Below, in pieces: positions 7,201 through 7,792 of a stretch of DNA of 7,792 nt. Both the position numbers and the translations under genes were made by a program. The notes under the pieces were generated by a model that worked only from the letters and a program-made list of their open reading frames with translations, had not been told where the DNA came from and did no database searches. The DNA lies in assembly GCA_050699055.1 (NCBI GenBank), contig JBOHCT010000200.1, positions 1-7,792 on the forward strand. Direction: 5' to 3'. Origin of the DNA: JBOHCT01 sp050699055 (GTDB lineage: Bacteria > Actinomycetota > Actinomycetes > Streptosporangiales > JBOHCT01). The stretch's first letter is position 1; each line of letters begins with the position of its first letter.

Positions 7201-7791
7201 CTATCGCGGTCTCGCGTCCCGATGGACGGTAATACCCACCTGTGACCCGTCGGAGGGCCGGACGCTGACCTCGACCGGCCCCGCGTGGAGGTCGACGCCA
7301 CGATGCTGCTGTGCGTGCGCCGGTGGCGTGGCGGCCTCACCTGGAGGACGGGAGAGGCCCGGCGGCTCGCCACCGGACAGTCCTGGCGGGTTCGGATGAT
7401 TCGGCGAGACCCGCCGGTTCGGCCTGGGTGACCTCGGCGGAATCGAAGGCGGCGAGGGTATCGACCTCGGCTCATCCGCCCGCGGCGGCGGATTGTCCGG
7501 CGGGGCGGGCCACTGCGGGGGCGCCACGCGACGCGGCGGGGTGGGAGGCGGTGGCTCCTCGGGAGGTGGCTTCTCCGGCGGCGCGCTCTCCTTCGGCGGA
7601 CTCTCCGGGGGCGCGCCGCCGCGCGGCGGGTTGTCCGGCGGGGCACTGTGCGGCGGGGAGGGAGGCTGGCTCGGGGCGGGAGGAGTCGCCTGGCTGGGCG
7701 GCGCTGGCGGGGCGGGTGGAGCAGGGGCGGGTGGAGCAGGGGCAGGGCCGGTGTCGGATATTGGCGAGGAGGAGCCCGCGCCACCGTCGGG
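7201..7791 (-). CDS. Proline-rich protein, C-terminal part only (runs off right edge)
   Basis: The frame is open from the right edge to a stop at 7201 and gives 196 residues with the N-terminus missing. Most of it is Pro/Ala-rich and disordered: PAPPA repeats, SPPKESAPPEKPPPEEPPPP, two APPDNPP motifs, then PPGLSGGEPPGLSRPPG. The last 32 or so residues change character (GVDLHAGPVEVSVRPSDGSQ, then VGITVHRDARPR), with alternating hydrophobic residues that suggest beta strands. Third codon positions are almost all G or C, and the sensible ordered C-terminus supports this frame over the Arg-rich competing one that overlaps it. Family unknown. It may be a surface or cell-envelope protein with a Pro-rich linker, but no signal peptide or membrane segment is visible in the part present. 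The gap of about 150 bases to the NYN gene holds no promoter or hairpin that I can defend, so co-transcription is possible. Confidence 0.66.
   Translation of the reverse strand, partial: PDGGAGSSSPISDTGPAPAPPAPAPPAPPAPPSQATPPAPSQPPSPPHSAPPDNPPRGGAPPESPPKESAPPEKPPPEEPPPPTPPRRVAPPQWPAPPDNPPPRADEPRSIPSPPSIPPRSPRPNRRVSPNHPNPPGLSGGEPPGLSRPPGEAATPPAHAQQHRGVDLHAGPVEVSVRPSDGSQVGITVHRDARPR
7493..7644. repeat. Dispersed 14-bp direct repeat inside the Pro-rich gene
   Basis: TTGTCCGGCGGGGC occurs at 7493-7506 and again at 7631-7644. On the minus strand both copies encode the APPDN part of an APPDNPP motif, so this is probably internal duplication of the coding sequence and not a regulatory element. Confidence 0.6.
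7711..7740. repeat. Perfect 15-bp tandem repeat, two copies
   Basis: GGCGGGTGGAGCAGG occurs twice in a row (7711-7725 and 7726-7740), followed by a decayed start of a third unit (GGCAGGG). On the minus strand each unit encodes PAPPA, so copy changes would lengthen or shorten the Pro-rich protein without a frameshift. Confidence 0.85.
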
Positions 7792-7792
7792 G

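Noticed and set aside
6622..7245. Plus-strand open frame of 207 codons opposite the NYN domain
   Set aside because: It is the mirror of the NYN-coding sequence and its nuclease motifs, and has no motif of its own.
7140..7784. Arg-rich minus-strand open frame overlapping the Pro-rich gene
   Set aside because: Shifting Pro codons by one base gives Arg/Ala/Pro strings. The other frame has a more natural composition and an ordered C-terminus, so this one is treated as a shadow.

Overview
The window comes from a high-GC actinobacterium. G and C dominate third codon positions, GTG starts are common, and the first half carries the actinobacterial HspR-type heat-shock operon. The GrpE core and HspR resemble my recollection of streptomycete homologues, while the GrpE start region (VRDKRRIDP) resembles the mycobacterial one. 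Order or genus cannot be fixed from sequence alone; a filamentous or related actinomycete is most likely. dnaK is probably just left of the window.

Layout, plus strand, about 1-5080: grpE (5' end probably outside the window), dnaJ (the DnaJ1 type of dnaK operons), hspR (MerR-family heat-shock repressor) and clpB (AAA+ disaggregase). dnaJ and hspR overlap by 4 bases, hspR and clpB are 7-10 bases apart, and there is no space for a promoter or HspR operator before clpB. The block therefore reads as one operon that makes the DnaK co-chaperones, the disaggregase that works with DnaK, and the repressor controlling them. The control region (HAIR operator and promoter) would lie upstream of dnaK, outside the window.

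A GC-rich hairpin (5096-5125) sits between clpB and the convergent minus-strand genes.

Layout, minus strand, read from right to left: a proline-rich protein running off the right edge (7791 to 7201), a gap of about 150 bases, a NYN-domain putative ribonuclease with a long disordered linker and a conserved-looking C-terminal helical module (7047 to 5725), and 10 bases later a small TPR protein (5714 to 5160). The last two form a likely operon. Their pathway is unknown.

I saw no tRNA, rRNA, CRISPR, transposase, attachment site or prophage gene. The heat-shock half is conventional. The less understood part is the minus-strand block, and I do not claim a new system there.
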